Assembly (NCBI GenBank): GCA_964427915.1
Contig: CAYRWA010000058.1
Location: 1-64,000 of the forward strand
Direction: 5' to 3'
Source: JAGLCW01 sp964427915
Lineage (GTDB): Bacteria; Caldisericota; Caldisericia; UBA6126
DNA: 64,000 nucleotides
The translations under genes were made by a program, and so were the position numbers. Below the pieces are notes generated by a model that worked only from the letters and a program-made list of their open reading frames with translations, was not told the DNA's origin and did not search any database. Shown piece by piece: positions 1 to 8,377 of the stretch; position 1 is the stretch's first letter, and every line of letters starts with the position of its first letter.

Positions 1-99
<99 letters not shown>

Positions 100-174
100 C
101 GAGAAATCTATTTATTTTAGATTTCACCCTCCATTTTCGCACCTCCTTTTTTTCCTTCCCTTTTATTTATTTCC

Positions 175-205
175 GACCCCCTTTTCAATAGGGGGTCTTT
201 TTTAT
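175..205 (+). terminator. Rho-independent terminator after 5S rRNA
   Basis: A perfect 7-bp stem (GACCCCC at 175-181, GGGGGTC at 191-197) with a 9-base loop is followed by a run of T. It probably ends the rRNA operon before the next gene starts at 248. Confidence 0.85.
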
Positions 206-211
206 TTATGT

Positions 212-241
212 TTCATTTAAAAACACATTTTATGGTATAAT
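212..241 (+). promoter_or_regulatory. Putative promoter with TATAAT for the 248-4358 operon
   Basis: A consensus -10 box TATAAT lies at 236-241. The -35 region near 212-218 (TTCATT-like) is weak. A start point about 7 bases after the -10 box falls on the A of the ATG at 248, and no Shine-Dalgarno sequence lies in between, so the message may be leaderless. Confidence 0.5.
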
Positions 242-247
242 TGAATT

Positions 248-643
248 ATGCATGATCAAAAAGTTGAACTATTTGAACTCGGTATTGAACGAATACAAGG
301 AGTAAGTTTTCACGCATACAAAGAAAATGAGCACCTATATATTCAACGTTCTGTCCGTAACGATGTTTTCGGAACACCTACAAACATACTAATTGAAAAT
401 CCTAATTGGGCTTTGTTTTTCAATATTATGGAAAATCATCAAATTTGGAATCTAGATAAAGAATACGGTACTGATTTAGTTGCCACCTTATGGTGGCATC
501 TTAATATAAAAACCAAGGAAAACAAAGTTGTATCTTGTGGCGTTAATTTATTTCCAGACCTTAAGCCCATAGATAGCTCTCTTTTTTATGATTCCTTGAA
601 GAAGGCAATAAAACAGATGACAGATATAACGATGCCAACATGA
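248..643 (+). CDS. Hypothetical protein, first gene of ATPase/DUF4276 operon
   Basis: This 131-aa soluble protein belongs to no family I can name. It has no signal peptide, membrane segment or catalytic motif. Its middle and C-terminal half (WNLDKEYGTD, then LWWHLNIKT, then SCGVNLFPD) follows a loose pattern of W-x-L, W-x-l-x-i and a G-x-N-x-P turn that I associate with small unnamed Firmicutes proteins; this is only a weak resemblance. The start has no ribosome-binding site and sits 6 bases after a TATAAT box. The stop overlaps the ATPase gene by 4 bases (ATGA), so the two are probably translated together. It could be an accessory, sensor or immunity-like partner of the following ATPase/TOPRIM-like pair, but that rests on position alone. 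Confidence 0.7.
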   Translation: MHDQKVELFELGIERIQGVSFHAYKENEHLYIQRSVRNDVFGTPTNILIENPNWALFFNIMENHQIWNLDKEYGTDLVATLWWHLNIKTKENKVVSCGVNLFPDLKPIDSSLFYDSLKKAIKQMTDITMPT

Positions 644-1794
644 AGTTGAAAAACACCTTTATTCGATCCATCCACATTCAGAACTATCGATCTTTAAAAC
701 AATTTTATATTTCTCCAATTGTTCCATTTACAGTTTTTCTTGGAAAAAATGGATCCGGGAAATCTACCATTCTCGACTCCCTGTTATTTTTATCAGCAAG
801 TGTTCAAGAAGGACTTCGTAAGACATGCAATGAAAAAGGCGGAATTTTTGAACTGCTTTCTAAAGATTCTTCAAAATCTTTTTCAATTTGCATTGAGCTA
901 TACGATGATATTTCATGCGACTCCCTAGAGTATTTCATAGATATAGCACATGACAATGGTATTCCATATGTTAAAAAAGAGACAGTTACTGATCTTTCTT
1001 CCTCTATGCAGCTATTATGTTTTGAATCAGGAAAGGGCGTACTCCGATTTACTGACAAAAATATTCTTCAAGAAAAGCAAGAGCAGCTTGTTAGCAGAGA
1101 TATTTTAGCTCTTTCCATATTTGCAAATTTATATCCTTTCCATTCGTGTCAGCTTCTTTATCAATTTCTTTTAAACCTTCGTGTATTTGATTTTCAAGTT
1201 CATAACTTGCGAAAAGTACCTATGTATGTGAAGAATGATTCTTTATCGCAAACCGGAGATAATATCGCTACCGTCTTATACTCTATTCAAAAAAATGAAC
1301 CTGACACCTATAAAAAAATTGTATCTTTTCTTCAAGAACACATTCCCTCCTTAGATACTATCGAATCTCGACATGACCCAGTATTAAATACAAACCAAAT
1401 TTTTATGACTGACAAAGGATTTCACCATCCAATTGGGTCAAAATATATATCAAGCGGAACCTTAAAAATGTTAGCCTACTACATTTTGTTACTACAACCC
1501 AATGAATATAGTTTTATAGGATTGGAAGAACCAGAAAACTATATTCATCCCTCTTTTATAGATGACCTAACCGAATTTTGTAGGGAAACGTCAGAGCACA
1601 AGCAAATTGTTATATCCACTCATTCTCCTTTTTTCGTTAATTCGATGCAACCAAATGAAGTCTGGGCATGCAAAAGAAACAAAGAGGGAATCACAATATG
1701 TGATAACCTACAACAAAACGAACCCATACGAGCTTATGTAGAGAATGGAGCAAAGATCGGCCATCTGTGGTCTGAAGGATATGTAGAAGAATAA
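640..1794 (+). CDS. AAA family ATPase (OLD/RecF-like, AAA_21 type)
   Basis: A 384-aa ABC-type/SMC-like ATPase of the kind that pairs with TOPRIM-like proteins. The N-terminal IHIQNYRSLK strand is typical of RecF/OLD ATPases. A Walker A motif GKNGSGKST lies near residues 35-43. Near residues 285-300 is a Walker B region GLEEPENYIHP, followed by ISTHSPFFVNSM, the switch/H-loop. There are no membrane segments and no fused nuclease domain. It starts inside the stop of the 131-aa gene (ATGA) and ends immediately before the DUF4276 gene (stop, then ATG with no gap). Two-gene ATPase plus DUF4276 cassettes are common in variable regions, and relatives such as PARIS (AriA/AriB) and OLD/Gabija proteins act in phage defence. 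A defence role here is inferred from family and layout. A DNA-repair or housekeeping role is the alternative. Confidence 0.85.
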   Translation: MKLKNTFIRSIHIQNYRSLKQFYISPIVPFTVFLGKNGSGKSTILDSLLFLSASVQEGLRKTCNEKGGIFELLSKDSSKSFSICIELYDDISCDSLEYFIDIAHDNGIPYVKKETVTDLSSSMQLLCFESGKGVLRFTDKNILQEKQEQLVSRDILALSIFANLYPFHSCQLLYQFLLNLRVFDFQVHNLRKVPMYVKNDSLSQTGDNIATVLYSIQKNEPDTYKKIVSFLQEHIPSLDTIESRHDPVLNTNQIFMTDKGFHHPIGSKYISSGTLKMLAYYILLLQPNEYSFIGLEEPENYIHPSFIDDLTEFCRETSEHKQIVISTHSPFFVNSMQPNEVWACKRNKEGITICDNLQQNEPIRAYVENGAKIGHLWSEGYVEE

Positions 1795-2412
1795 ATGCAT
1801 TTTGAAATTATGACAGAAGAAATGTCAGCTGTAGCTGCTTTGCAAATAATTGTTCCGAGAATTGTTCCAGGCATTTCTTTATCATTTCATGCTTACCAAG
1901 GAAAATACGATTTGTTTAAGAAAATCCCTATTCAGCTCAAAGGATACGCAAAAAATCCCCACAAGAATTGGCGATATGTTGTTCTTACTGACCGAGATCA
2001 AGAGAACTGTGAAATGATAAAAAAAAGGATTGACTCCATTGCTTCCGATTGTAAATTAATACCTTCTTCTGAAACAACCAGTTTACACTACAATTTTTTA
2101 GGACGTATTGCAATCGAAGAATTAGAAGCTTGGTTTTTTGGTGACCTAGAAGCTATACATAAAGCCTATCCTAAAGTTGATTACCATCATCTCTGTAAGT
2201 GTTATGATTATGTTGATCCAGACAATATCCAGGGAGGAACATGGGAGGCTTTGTTTAAAGAGTTAAAGCAAGCCAAATATGTTCGACGAGGATTACCAAA
2301 AATCCGGACAGCAAAGGCTATTGCAAAGTATATGAACCCTGATATTAATCGATCTGCCAGTTTTCAAGCCTTTAGAGATGGACTTCGCAGATTACGAAAG
2401 ACTGTACAATGA
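1795..2412 (+). CDS. DUF4276 family protein (TOPRIM-like)
   Basis: A 205-aa protein with the hallmarks of DUF4276. It has an acidic N-terminal segment (EIMTEEMS), a strand ending in LTDRDQ that gives the TOPRIM-type D-x-D, and the family signature AIEELEAWFFGD near residues 100-115. The C-terminus has the usual basic helix (FRDGLRRLRK). TOPRIM-like folds in OLD and AriB proteins are metal-dependent nuclease or effector domains. The first Glu and the D-x-D are present here, so activity is plausible. It directly follows its ATPase partner without a gap and overlaps the downstream ABC-F gene by 4 bases (ATGA). The effector role is inference. Confidence 0.85.
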   Translation: MHFEIMTEEMSAVAALQIIVPRIVPGISLSFHAYQGKYDLFKKIPIQLKGYAKNPHKNWRYVVLTDRDQENCEMIKKRIDSIASDCKLIPSSETTSLHYNFLGRIAIEELEAWFFGDLEAIHKAYPKVDYHHLCKCYDYVDPDNIQGGTWEALFKELKQAKYVRRGLPKIRTAKAIAKYMNPDINRSASFQAFRDGLRRLRKTVQ

Positions 2413-4358
2413 TTGAAATAACCGATTTAACGTTGCAATTTGGTTCTAAGAAAATCTTCGATTCATTACGCTGGATGATCCCTTATGGTAAAAAGGTTGC
2501 CCTAACAGGAGTAAATGGTGCTGGAAAAACGACCCTTTTGCGTTGCATTATGGGCCAAGAGGATCGACACCAAGGAAAAATTGAAATTGCAGGGAATCCA
2601 ACTATTGGATTTTTACCACAAGAGTTGGATGTTCTATCACCTGACACGCTTTTTGAATATATAAAAAAAGAATCTGGATATGAGAATTTAATGACTCAGT
2701 TTCAAGAAGCTGAAGCCTTATTTCAGAAACATTCTCAGGACGAAAAAAAGCTTTCTGCAATTGGTACAAAATATGAGCACCTACTTCATCGATTTCAATT
2801 GCTTGGAGGCTATGAATTTGAATCCAATGTAAAAAAAATATTGTCAGGCCTTGGTTTTTCTCAGGATGATTGCTTGAAAAAATGTACGGAGTTTTCTGGT
2901 GGTTGGAAAATGCGAATTCATCTTGCAAAAATCCTTTTTACGTCGCCTGATATTATGCTGCTTGATGAACCTACAAATCACCTTGACATTGCTAGTATTG
3001 AATGGCTTGAACAATATCTTCGTTCCTATGAAGGAACAATGATTGCTATTTCCCATGATCGCATGTTTCTCAACCATTGTATTGATAAAATTGCAGAACT
3101 CACCAATTGCAAAATAGCCGAGTATCCAGGTAATTATGATGCCTATATACAGCAGTCTGAACAGAAAAAAGCTGAACTCCTGCAAGAGAAACAAAGACAA
3201 GACGAATGGATTGAGACTACCACTGCTTTTATTAACCGCTTTCGGTATCAAGCTACAAAAGCCAGTGCCGTACAAAGTCGTGTTAAAATGTTAGATAAAG
3301 TCCAGCGAATTCAAATCGATCCACCCCCTAAAAGAATATCCCTTCGTTTTCCTCCTTGCGAAAGATCTGGCCTAAAGTCCGTGGAGTTGTCTTCTGTTAC
3401 TAAGAAATATGACAATCAGACGGTGCTGGATTCTATTGACCTGACAATTGAACGAGGAGAAAAAGTTGCACTTGTTGGAAAAAATGGAGCTGGCAAATCA
3501 ACGCTATCAAGATTGATGTCAAAAACGGAAGAACCGACATCTGGAAAAGTGATTTGGGGAAAAAATGTTCATGTTGGCTTTTATGCACAAGAAAGTGCCC
3601 AAAATGTAAATTATCAGAAAACAGTATGGGAAGAAATACAATCCATTGATACAAAAGCAAATGATCTTGAAAAACGTACACTACTCGGGGCTTTTTTGTT
3701 TACTCAAGAAGATATGTACAAATCAATCTCAGTTCTTTCAGGTGGAGAGAAGTCGAGGCTTGCTCTTTGTAAAATGCTCTTACAACCACACAACTTAATG
3801 ATTCTAGATGAACCTGGGAATCATTTGGACATATACACAAAAGAAATATTCCAAAGAGCTTTAATAGCCTATGATGGAACACTCGTTATTGTATCCCATG
3901 ACCGTTTCTTTTTAGACACCATTGCGACCCGCATTGTATCCATTGAGGATAGAAAAATTCATAACTATATGGGAAATTACAGTTATTATGTCCAAAAAAA
4001 GAAAGACCTAGCGACACCTTCGACTACACTAAATATTGCTGAAAACTCGGAAAAAGAAGGGAAAGATGATAAACTAAAAAAAACAAAAGAACAAAAGCGG
4101 ATGGAATCAGAATTCCGGAAAAAAATTCAACCTTACAAAAATCGTGTGTATGATATGGAAATGCAATATGAGAAATGGGAAATGAAAAAGAAGGAAGCAG
4201 AAGAAATGCTCTGTGAGAAATCTATTCACGATAATCCTCAAGCATTAATGGATGCAACTCAACAATTACGAGAGTCAGAAAAAGAAATGGAAAAAGTGAT
4301 TCAGCAATGGGAGCTAGCTCAAAAAGAATATGACGAAGTACTTCAAACAAAACCGTAG
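2409..4358 (+). CDS. ABC-F family ATP-binding protein (Uup/YdiF-like)
   Basis: A 649-aa soluble tandem ABC ATPase of the ribosome-associated ABC-F class. Domain 1 has GVNGAGKTT near residue 35, signature FSGGWKMR and LLDEPTNHLD. A basic, coiled linker follows (about 240-300). Domain 2 has GKNGAGKST, LSGGEKSR and ILDEPGNHLD. The C-terminal 110 residues are a highly charged coiled-coil tail like that of Uup. There is no transmembrane domain, which excludes a transporter. ABC-F proteins bind the ribosomal E site and relieve stalling, and some protect against antibiotics; the subfamily cannot be fixed by eye. Its start codon overlaps the stop of the DUF4276 gene, which places a translation factor in the same transcript as a putative defence pair. 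Confidence 0.93.
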   Translation: MIEITDLTLQFGSKKIFDSLRWMIPYGKKVALTGVNGAGKTTLLRCIMGQEDRHQGKIEIAGNPTIGFLPQELDVLSPDTLFEYIKKESGYENLMTQFQEAEALFQKHSQDEKKLSAIGTKYEHLLHRFQLLGGYEFESNVKKILSGLGFSQDDCLKKCTEFSGGWKMRIHLAKILFTSPDIMLLDEPTNHLDIASIEWLEQYLRSYEGTMIAISHDRMFLNHCIDKIAELTNCKIAEYPGNYDAYIQQSEQKKAELLQEKQRQDEWIETTTAFINRFRYQATKASAVQSRVKMLDKVQRIQIDPPPKRISLRFPPCERSGLKSVELSSVTKKYDNQTVLDSIDLTIERGEKVALVGKNGAGKSTLSRLMSKTEEPTSGKVIWGKNVHVGFYAQESAQNVNYQKTVWEEIQSIDTKANDLEKRTLLGAFLFTQEDMYKSISVLSGGEKSRLALCKMLLQPHNLMILDEPGNHLDIYTKEIFQRALIAYDGTLVIVSHDRFFLDTIATRIVSIEDRKIHNYMGNYSYYVQKKKDLATPSTTLNIAENSEKEGKDDKLKKTKEQKRMESEFRKKIQPYKNRVYDMEMQYEKWEMKKKEAEEMLCEKSIHDNPQALMDATQQLRESEKEMEKVIQQWELAQKEYDEVLQTKP

Positions 4359-4380
4359 TAATCTATGCCCCTACACCCTT

Positions 4381-5688
4381 CTACTTGAGAGAGTAGTGAA
4401 TCGTGATTTCTTGCAAAGATCCATCCCAAAAAACTTCACAACCTAGTGATTCGGCAATAAAACGAATAGGAACGAATGTTCTCCCAGGCGGAAGAATAAC
4501 AGGTACAACTGCATGATTTTTTTCATCAATCCAATGCTCTTTTCCATTTACCTTTGCGATAGGATTGTCAATCCAGCAATCAATTTGAATTGAATCCAGC
4601 TGAATTGATATCTTCTTGGTTTCAGAAAACCATTGGATTGTTCCATGCAAAGGTTTTACAACATATACAATGGGCAAACAAGTTCTGTTCTCGAGAATAA
4701 CAGGTTCAACATCCATTTGTGTTTTCTTGTTGTTGACAAAATAATCTTGTAGACCGATATAGAATTTAAGAATGATGGATTCTGCTGATCCTTTTTCGGT
4801 TGCATATCCTTTTGAAATCCAATCGCTCAACGTGCCATCTAGAATATATGGCTCTCTAAAGTCGTGATACAGTAAATCGTGGGTAAAATCTTGAACATCT
4901 TTTTGAGAAGTTCCATATACGACAGTTGGCTTGGTATGATCCAGAGATGGAAGAATATCTAATAAGTCTTCATGAGGGCAATGTATTGCACCCTGTATAT
5001 GGTGAAACATATATTGATCCGATATATCGATTACTTGATAGGATGGCAATGATTCATGAACAACTTCCATATCAATGACAGAATCAGAACGAATCGACTT
5101 TTCTATCTGGCTCAGAATACCATACCCTCTTTGAGAATGGATGGAGGAATGGTCTGATAAAGAACCATATGCCCACAGAATGCGCAAATCACCTTCTGTT
5201 GGAAATTGTTTATCAAAAGTATCACCTGTCGATAGTTTGCGACGAAATTCAAAATGGATTGAATTTTGTTGGTGTGAAAGAGCAAAATACTGAATATTAT
5301 TGGTGCCACCTAAGGTTGTGTCGAAAGGATGAGGTCCGAATTCTTTGGTCCCATAACTATCGGTTGCATGCGATACTCCGTCAGATATCCATCCCTGAAT
5401 AATATCAGCTCCTTTCATCTTGCTCTCTGGATCTAGTCCTATTGCACACCACCCGGTAGTGTTTGCAATGATACCACCCTTGAATATGTCATTAACAATG
5501 GTGTAGTGAAAAGACCAATCTTGATTTTTATTGGTATAAGAAGCCTCATACTCTCTTGGTTCAACAATGCCATTCAAATCGGGGAACTCCATCATGCTAT
5601 AGCATAACGATTGAATGGACGGATACATGCCAGCTGGTTGCAAGAATGTAATCATAACTAGTGCAAAACTTATCGCAAAAAACCTCAT
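4381..5688 (-). CDS. Secreted DOMON - rhodanese-like - copper amine oxidase N-like (stalk) fusion protein
   Basis: About 435 aa. The start at 5688 is chosen because AAGGAGG lies 5 bases upstream; an in-frame ATG at 5724 lacks such a site. A signal peptide follows directly (MRFFAISFALVMITFLQPAG). Residues of roughly 35-200 look like a DOMON domain (a haem or sugar-binding beta sandwich: WSFHYTIVND, GWCAIGLDP). About 215-310 is rhodanese-like (VIDISDQYMFHHIQGAIHCP), but the active-site loop reads VVYGTSQKD, with no Cys where one is expected. About 340-434 is a pair of copper amine oxidase N-terminal-like (stalk) repeats ending in FVPIRFIAESLGCEVFWD. It probably sits outside the membrane in the cell wall. 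Its ligand is unknown. It runs convergent to the ABC-F gene. Confidence 0.75.
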   Translation of the reverse strand: MRFFAISFALVMITFLQPAGMYPSIQSLCYSMMEFPDLNGIVEPREYEASYTNKNQDWSFHYTIVNDIFKGGIIANTTGWCAIGLDPESKMKGADIIQGWISDGVSHATDSYGTKEFGPHPFDTTLGGTNNIQYFALSHQQNSIHFEFRRKLSTGDTFDKQFPTEGDLRILWAYGSLSDHSSIHSQRGYGILSQIEKSIRSDSVIDMEVVHESLPSYQVIDISDQYMFHHIQGAIHCPHEDLLDILPSLDHTKPTVVYGTSQKDVQDFTHDLLYHDFREPYILDGTLSDWISKGYATEKGSAESIILKFYIGLQDYFVNNKKTQMDVEPVILENRTCLPIVYVVKPLHGTIQWFSETKKISIQLDSIQIDCWIDNPIAKVNGKEHWIDEKNHAVVPVILPPGRTFVPIRFIAESLGCEVFWDGSLQEITIHYSLK

Positions 5689-5751
5689 ATAACCCTCCTT
5701 AAAGAGTATAGGTAAGTATACCATGCAAAATTGATTTCAAGTACCTTGCGT

Positions 5752-5779
5752 TTGTAACGGTATCTTTTATGATTACAGT
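5752..5779 (+). promoter_or_regulatory. Putative promoter for the HdeD-like gene
   Basis: TTGTAA (5752-5757) and TACAGT (5774-5779) are separated by 16 bases, about 30 bases before the start codon at 5810. The match to consensus is moderate. Confidence 0.4.
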
Positions 5780-5809
5780 AAGACAATATTCATTTCTATG
5801 GAGGTTGAA

Positions 5810-6379
5810 ATGTCAGAGATACAAGTATATTTATGCAATAGGGACAAGTGGTGGGTCGTCCTGATTCAAGGAATTCTCTTTTTTCTTTTTGGCATTGTAC
5901 TTTTGATTTGGCCAGGGCAAACGGCAGTACTATTTATGCAGATTACAGGCGTCTTTCTTATTGTTAGTAACATAGTTCAGTTATTTCACTGGAATGAGTT
6001 ACGCCCAGGAAAGTCTCCTGCTTTTGTTGGGGGAATGAGCATTGTAACTTCATTATTGGGAATCATTCTTGGTGTTTTTATATTGCTCTTACCCGTGCAT
6101 AGTATGTTCATTGTATTTATCATGATTGGAATATGGCTTTTTATGGGAGGGGTAATGAACATATTTTTTGTTGCAAAAAGAAATTCTATTTACCCTGACC
6201 AGAAGGGCTCCATTTTCTATGGAATTATGATGATTGTGCTAGCTGTTTTATTTGTTCTTTTCCCACTGATGGGTGCCATGTCTGCCATCATCCTGATTGG
6301 AATCTATTCAATCTTAATAGGGTTCTATATAATGTTTTCAGCATTCAATATAAAAAAAGATTGTTCTAAACTTGCATAA
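5810..6379 (+). CDS. HdeD/DUF308 family membrane protein
   Basis: A 189-aa integral membrane protein with about six hydrophobic helices. It has the DUF308/HdeD pattern: WWVVLIQGILFFLFGIVLLIWP in the first hairpin and similar repeats later (GSIFYGIMMIVLAVLFVLFP). HdeD of E. coli is linked to acid resistance; in Firmicutes the role is unknown. The ATG at 5810 is preferred over the one at 5798 because GGAGG lies 5 bases before it. It runs convergent with murG, with 19 bases between the stop codons and no clear terminator. Confidence 0.85.
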   Translation: MSEIQVYLCNRDKWWVVLIQGILFFLFGIVLLIWPGQTAVLFMQITGVFLIVSNIVQLFHWNELRPGKSPAFVGGMSIVTSLLGIILGVFILLLPVHSMFIVFIMIGIWLFMGGVMNIFFVAKRNSIYPDQKGSIFYGIMMIVLAVLFVLFPLMGAMSAIILIGIYSILIGFYIMFSAFNIKKDCSKLA

Positions 6380-6398
6380 CGATTTTTAAAAGATCATA

Positions 6399-7475
6399 TT
6401 ACCGAAGAACACTTTTTTTTGCAAAGGATTCGATTTCATCAATAAGGATCGAGTTTGCATCAGGCAAATCAAAGCCTTGTATTCTCTGTTGAATCATTGC
6501 CTTGGATTCCAATGCTTCTTGAATATTTTGAATCAAAAGTTCTTTGGTGCACGAGTTTTGCGGTAGGACTTTTAGCAGTCCTTTTTCCTCAAAATATTGT
6601 GCGTTTTTCATTTGCTCCCCACGGCTGTATTTTTTTGGCAAGGGGATTAGAATCATGGGTTTTTGAAGATAGAGCCCTTCAAATATTGAATTTGCACCAG
6701 CTCTTCCAATGATAATATCAGCACATGCATACAAATCTGCCAACTCATCTTCTGCAAAACGGATTCCTTTATAGCAAATGTCATCTATGTGGTATTGATT
6801 ATCCGATCCTGTAATGTGAATAATTTGATATTGGCATAAGAGATAAGGAATAGTTGTTTTTACAAGATCATTGATAAATGCAGAACCTTGGCTACCACCC
6901 ATAACAAGTAATACTGGTTTTTTATCTGTAAAGCCGCAATACTTTAGACCCCTCTTAACGTTTCCTTGCAAGAGTTCTTTTCGTACGGGATTGCCAGTGT
7001 ATTGTGTATTCTTGATTTTGATAGGGAAAGAAGTATAGATTTTGGTAGCAATCCGATTGATAAGTTTGTTGGCAAGACCAACAGAAAAGTCAGACTCATG
7101 AGTAAGAACAGGGATTCCTAATGTGTGTGCAGCGTAGGATGGAGGAACAGATACAAAACCACCCTTGGAAAACAAGAGAAGTGGTTGAATAGTGGATAGC
7201 AGGGAAAGGCTTTCTTTGTACCCTTTTCGAATGCGGAAAAGATCGGAGACATTCTTAAAACTTAAATTGCGTCGATATTTCCCTGATCGGATGCTATGGA
7301 ATACAATATTGTATTGATGCTGAATGTTCCATTTTTCAATGATGCGATGCTCTGGACCATTTGAAGTGCCTATATAATGAATAAACCAATTGTTTTGATG
7401 CAGTTGGTTGATAAGGGCAATATTAGGGAAGACATGGCCTGCAGTTCCACCGCCTGTGAATACAATCATTTTCAT
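6399..7475 (-). CDS. murG: UDP-GlcNAc:undecaprenyl-PP-MurNAc-pentapeptide GlcNAc transferase MurG
   Basis: 358 aa, the normal length for MurG. This enzyme adds GlcNAc to lipid I to make lipid II at the inner face of the membrane. The N-terminus has the glycine-rich loop FTGGGTAGHVFPN. The middle has GIPVLTHESDFSVG (acceptor domain) and VMGGSQGSAFIND. The C-terminal donor-site region reads IIGRAGANSIFEGL, then KPMILIPLP and GEQMKNAQYFEEKG. AGGAGG lies 5 bases before the ATG. The gene stands alone, outside a dcw cluster; the TAGHVFPN variant resembles the stand-alone MurG of some Clostridia. Confidence 0.95.
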   Translation of the reverse strand: MKMIVFTGGGTAGHVFPNIALINQLHQNNWFIHYIGTSNGPEHRIIEKWNIQHQYNIVFHSIRSGKYRRNLSFKNVSDLFRIRKGYKESLSLLSTIQPLLLFSKGGFVSVPPSYAAHTLGIPVLTHESDFSVGLANKLINRIATKIYTSFPIKIKNTQYTGNPVRKELLQGNVKRGLKYCGFTDKKPVLLVMGGSQGSAFINDLVKTTIPYLLCQYQIIHITGSDNQYHIDDICYKGIRFAEDELADLYACADIIIGRAGANSIFEGLYLQKPMILIPLPKKYSRGEQMKNAQYFEEKGLLKVLPQNSCTKELLIQNIQEALESKAMIQQRIQGFDLPDANSILIDEIESFAKKSVLR

Positions 7476-7517
7476 ATTGTCCTCCTAGCAAAGAGATCCC
7501 CCATAGTATGAAGAATG

Positions 7518-7567
7518 ATTCAATAAAAAAACCAGGATCATTTTGAATCCTGGTTTTTTTATTGAAT
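7518..7567 (-). terminator. Rho-independent terminator, perfect 21-bp inverted repeat
   Basis: Arms 7518-7538 and 7547-7567 are exact reverse complements around an 8-base loop. CCAGGAT/ATCCTGG forms the core, flanked by A7/T7 runs, so the structure works in both directions. It ends the 7645-8277 transcript before murG. Confidence 0.85.
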
Positions 7568-7644
7568 AGTACCCCATGGGCTCTTTAGTTCATGACCATA
7601 AAAATAGTGTACACAAATCGTATATAAAATTGGTAACAAAATAG

Positions 7645-8277
7645 TTACAACAAATAAAACCAATTGAATAGTGGGTAAAAATAAAAGAAAAGAGCTATAG
7701 AAAAGAGGCAAAAACCGATACCAATTGCCAAAAGATACTGTATGCCTCTATGATATACTCGCGGATGATCTTGTCTAACAAGCATTTCAACTTCCTTTTG
7801 AATGTCTTTGATCAATGATCTTTGTTTGCCGGGTTCTAAAATAATGCGGGTCGTTTTAAAAAATGTTTTTTTTACAACTATTGTTTGATTGCGATTTAGA
7901 AGTATAAACTTAGATTTCTTTTGTTCAAAAGGGATATTGATACGTAGCAAAACTTTAATAAGAAGGGGGGTAATGTCGTCGTGTAAGCATATTATTCGAA
8001 ATTCAGAAGGGACCACAATCCATAATAGAAAAAGGTCAAGAAAAAACAGAAGATAAATGATAACAATTCCAATCCATTGATCTTGAAGAAATAAAAAAAA
8101 ACCAGCCCCTGCTAAAATACATAAAAACAGTGTTCCTATAAGCTTTTGATCGGTGACATAGGGACGTTTGTGCCAAAAGACCATAAGGGAAAGAAACATT
8201 GCATACAGGGCTAAGCAGAAATAGATACAGACAATGAACAAGCCAATATTCAAAGAAAACAATTTTACAGCATGCAT
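7645..8277 (-). CDS. Membrane protein of unknown function
   Basis: 210 aa, family not recognised. Three or four hydrophobic helices fill the N-terminal 95 residues (MHAVKLFSLNIGLFIVCIYF, and GTLFLCILAGAGFFLFL). A basic cytoplasmic segment of about 80 residues follows, with a beta-rich pattern (KKSKFILLNRNQTIVVKK, TTRIILEPGKQ), and a last helix lies at about 180-207. The middle segment looks like a small PH-like or DUF-type domain, but this is a guess. The start is supported by AGGAGGG 4 bases upstream. It is a single-gene unit with its own strong terminator. Confidence 0.75.
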   Translation of the reverse strand: MHAVKLFSLNIGLFIVCIYFCLALYAMFLSLMVFWHKRPYVTDQKLIGTLFLCILAGAGFFLFLQDQWIGIVIIYLLFFLDLFLLWIVVPSEFRIICLHDDITPLLIKVLLRINIPFEQKKSKFILLNRNQTIVVKKTFFKTTRIILEPGKQRSLIKDIQKEVEMLVRQDHPRVYHRGIQYLLAIGIGFCLFSIALFFYFYPLFNWFYLL

Positions 8278-8377
8278 CTTGCCCTCCTGTACAATAACTT
8301 TCTTATATTATAGGAAGATGTTCTGAAAACGGAAAAGTTTTGTATACTTTTTTTATACACCACCTAAAGGATTATAT

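Noticed and set aside
103..125. Hairpin just after 5S rRNA as the main terminator
   Set aside because: It is not followed by a T run; the 175-205 structure fits termination much better.
2602..3275. Two long minus-strand reading frames inside the ABC-F gene
   Set aside because: They lie opposite a clear ABC-F coding region, show no family features and have no ribosome-binding sites; they are shadows.
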